From Polydactylus sextarius (lineage: Eukaryota; Chordata; Actinopteri; Polynemidae), in contig CM028914.1 in assembly GCA_016801845.1 (NCBI GenBank), positions 11,119,772 to 11,183,771 of the forward strand: 64,000 bases of DNA, given 5' to 3'. The first letter of the stretch is position 1. Every line of letters begins with the position of its first letter. Of the stretch, positions 61,260-64,000 are shown in pieces. Under the pieces are notes generated by a model. The model saw only the letters and a list, made by a program, of their open reading frames with translations. It made no database searches and was not told the DNA's origin. Made by a program: the position numbers and the translations under genes.

Positions 61260-63740
61260 GGTGCAGAACAATAGAAATAACACTTCAGATGTTATTCCTG
61301 CTCACGTTCACACTCTGACATGAAATGAATCTATTTCATGTATCCAGCGATGACACAAACTGCGAGAGAAGCCACTCATGCGTGTAATTATTAATCATCC
61401 TCATGACAAACCTGCCTACATCAGCTCATATGCACCGCCGCCACCACCGGCAGGATGTTTCCTGCCTTCTGCTGTCTATGATTTACAGACGATTGAGACG
61501 CATATTTTTTTTTATTTTATGTCCTGACTCGGGATCAGTGAGAGGTTCTACTGCTTGTTCAGCAACTGGAGGGGAACCATGTTTAACCAGTGAGGGAAGG
61601 AGGAGGGGGCGCCATTAAAGTGTCATAAAAGTTCATGTTGAGCTCCTTGTTGTGGTTGGAGTGGTGTGTTCAAGTGCTGGCAGGAAACTGAAACTTGACA
61701 TCAGCTCCAATCAGAAATAAAATCCAGTATTTCGTCTACTCAACTCAAGTCCCATTTTACTGTGTCTCCCGTTAGCTGTATATCAACAGATTGCAATGTC
61801 AGTGTGTCCACATACTAATACATACATAAATAAGGATGTGGAACACAAACATGTCATTGTTTGCCATCACATTTTCACCTTTAACAGCGTAGGATTGCTC
61901 TTTCCTGAGAGCTACCCTGTGCTATTGGTTGTCGGAGCAAAGCAGCAGCTAAACTAGTGCTACTTGGATCATAGTTGAGTCTAATCTACATCTGGATCTG
62001 TTATTGGATTCCAATTACTGGTTGGACTCAACCATGACCTGACTGTACTACTACTTCTCAGAGTTTTTCTTTTTCTGTTCTGGTGTGATAAACTTGTTTT
62101 GTCTTTGATCACACCCTCAGTGTTGAGTTGTACTGTTCTTTATCACGACCCTGACTCTATAAGAGAACACTAAATGGACTTTAGTAGTTTTCTACTTTGG
62201 AGTTTATGACTTAAAAAAAACTGTAATCTCTCAGGTGTAATCTATAATCATCTCATCTGACCTTGCAGACCCTGTTGGGAGTGTGTGCAAGTGATAGTTT
62301 GATTGATGACATTATTACAGTATTAGGTTCAGTCCCTTTACCTTCAAGGTTTTGATCTTGTGTGACCCAGTGTTCCTTCCCTTTAACCTCGTCCTGGATT
62401 ATTTTACACTGATCCATTCACAGGAGCCACAGTGTTTCAGATGTGTTGTTTACTCCCAGGCAGAACACCAACAACACAGCGTTTTAAAAAAATTTCAAGT
62501 GTTTTTTGCTTCAGGCTCCTTTGATCCTCGTCAGCGAAACGACCTGTGGCGCCTCCTCAGTCGGAAGTGGGTGGATAAGTCACCAGAACCTGTGATGTGA
62601 TTTCATTACAGCTCAATAATCCTTTACAGCTTGTCCTGTCCCACACTGCTGTCGTCAACAACAACAAAAATAAATCTAATCTACTAGCGTGTTCAGCTCT
62701 GAGAGAAAACGACACTGAAGGAGAAACATCTTTATTTCTCTTGTCACTTTCCACTGTAACTTTCTGTTAGTTTATGGCTTTTCACACGATATTTATGCTC
62801 AGTTGTGAAACTCAGTGCAGTTTTTATCATCTTGCTGCTTCTGTTTTCTTTGTGATATAAAATTGAAGATGTAGAGGAGAATTTGAAGGTAAACTCTCAA
62901 ATAAAGTCTTAATTCTGTTTTGGGAACTTGAAGTTACAAGTTCAGGTTTGAGGCTGTTAGATCTGGGGTGACTGGTCTCCAGCTTCAGGATGAAAAGAAG
63001 AATTGGAGATAATAAAGCATAACATAATGTTATCTAAAGGAAGTGCTACGTTCATTTGCAGCATGGACAATGACCCCTTGTCCTTTCTCTTGAAAACTAG
63101 ACCTTTTAGAAACCTTTTTAAAAAGTGTTTGTACAGTGGTGATGAGCTGATGGAATTGGGCATTAGACAGGCAGTGTCAAGATGAAAGATGTATCATGGG
63201 GAAGTTGAGTTTGGTATATTGGTAAGAATTTATTTGTAGTCTAATACACATCTACACACTCATTCAGACTTATTAAGTCATTTTACAAGCCAGAGAAGCC
63301 AGAAATACTAGTGACTCTTCTATGAAGAGTGGCTAATGTTTATCTGAGAAGTTGCTAATAGCTTTTGCTAAAAGCTTAATACATATGCAAATGAAATGAC
63401 AAAAGCACTTAGTTGGAAGTCCTGTCTGTAAACACCCCCAGTGACATAGTACGAACTGTTTGGGTCAATGCAAGGTGAAAGAAGAATGACTAATGAGAAA
63501 ACTCCATCACCTGGCCAACCAACCAATGGTATAACTTCATCAGTCAGTCTATTTCTGGGCTCGCTGTGTCAGTTCAGACGAAAGTTAAATTCAGAAAGTT
63601 ACACTTTTGTTTTGTAGTTTCTGTTCCTGTTTTTTTTTTTTTTATATAATTGAAAAAGGAAAACTAAATCAAAGAGTTTTTAGTTTGACAACTAAACGTT
63701 TGAAGGGCTGAGAGTGACTGCAGCAGAGTCCTGTTAAAAA
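61260..63740. other. intergenic stretch without recognised features
   Basis: AT-rich, no recognisable exon, RNA gene or named repeat. Short open frames at 61403, 62352 and 63003 show no domain and no splice context. Confidence 0.4.
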
Positions 63741-63744
63741 AAGA

Positions 63745-64000
63745 AAAGCAGTGCTATAAATTAGCTGAGTGCAGCAAACTGAAGGCGCTGACAGTAACTC
63801 ATGTAACAGAGCAGTCGGTCCTTCAGGCACCGAGGGAGGGGTGATGGTGGTGGTGGGAGCTACATTAATGTAGCTCCCGTTAATTGTCAGTTTTAAGATG
63901 TGTTAACAAATTGCAGCAAGGCCTATCTCATTAACAAGGAGCAGCGATGATATAGCGCAGTCAATCAACATTATGAGCTCTGAGACGGTATCAATACTCT
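63745..64000. other. candidate conserved non-coding element at window edge
   Basis: Unique, compositionally balanced DNA with GCTATAAATTAGCTGAGTGC, CCGTTAATTGTCAGTTTTAA, GTTAACAAATTGCAGCAAGG and CCTATCTCATTAACAAGGAG. Several TTAAT/ATTA and GTTAA cores are packed around a perfect palindrome. No open frame. The element may continue past 64000. Confidence 0.35.
63855..63878. promoter_or_regulatory. perfect 24-bp palindrome
   Basis: Arm GGGAGCTACATT (63855-63866) followed immediately by its exact reverse complement AATGTAGCTCCC (63867-63878), with no spacer. It has a central ATTAAT, a homeodomain-dimer-like core, and lies in a low-repeat block. Confidence 0.7.

Overview
The window looks like nuclear DNA of a ray-finned fish, probably a percomorph teleost. 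It is A+T-rich, almost entirely non-coding, full of microsatellites and homopolymer runs, and carries remnants of transposon families typical of fish. There are no operons, tRNAs, rRNAs, CRISPR arrays or prokaryotic features. Most open frames are chance readings of intron or repeat DNA.

The one protein-coding gene I can support is the 3' part of a sarcoglycan gene on the + strand, best called delta-sarcoglycan (sgcd). Three exons with correct splice sites and matching reading phase are visible: 21491-21563, 34056-34179 and 40430-40615 (stop codon included). Together they encode about 126 residues, the C-terminal part of the extracellular domain with its conserved cysteines. The upstream exons lie outside the window, so positions 1-21490 are one long intron. 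Two further introns (12.5 kb and 6.25 kb) separate the visible exons. After the stop there is 3' UTR-like DNA with candidate poly(A) signals near 43.84, 49.37 and 49.96 kb. The true end cannot be fixed without transcripts.

Layout: 1-21.5 kb is intron with a decayed hAT transposase (2.86-3.79 kb), LINE-like fragments (8.0-8.3, 9.5 and 9.9-10.1 kb), a fish interspersed repeat (11.2-11.95 kb) and a terminal-inverted-repeat element (17.53-17.89 kb). 21.6-34.1 kb is intron with a degenerate tandem array (23.3-24.1 kb) and a second copy of the TIR element (27.64-27.90 kb). 34.2-40.4 kb is intron with a degenerate minisatellite interrupted by a short non-autonomous element flanked by 10-bp direct repeats. 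40.6-50 kb is the terminal exon and putative 3' UTR, with a MITE and a large tandem array (46.9-48.8 kb) related to the one at 23.3 kb but inverted. 50-64 kb is apparently intergenic, with a deleted LINE copy (54.7-55.2 kb), other repeats, and low-repeat segments at 61.1 and 63.75-64.0 kb that look like candidate conserved non-coding elements. The last holds a perfect 24-bp palindrome.

I see no new gene system. The most unusual structures are the paired inverted tandem arrays, the 24-bp palindrome, a poly(A) signal in a perfect hairpin, and the element nested in the minisatellite. All similarity statements come from reading by eye and recalled family features, with no database search.
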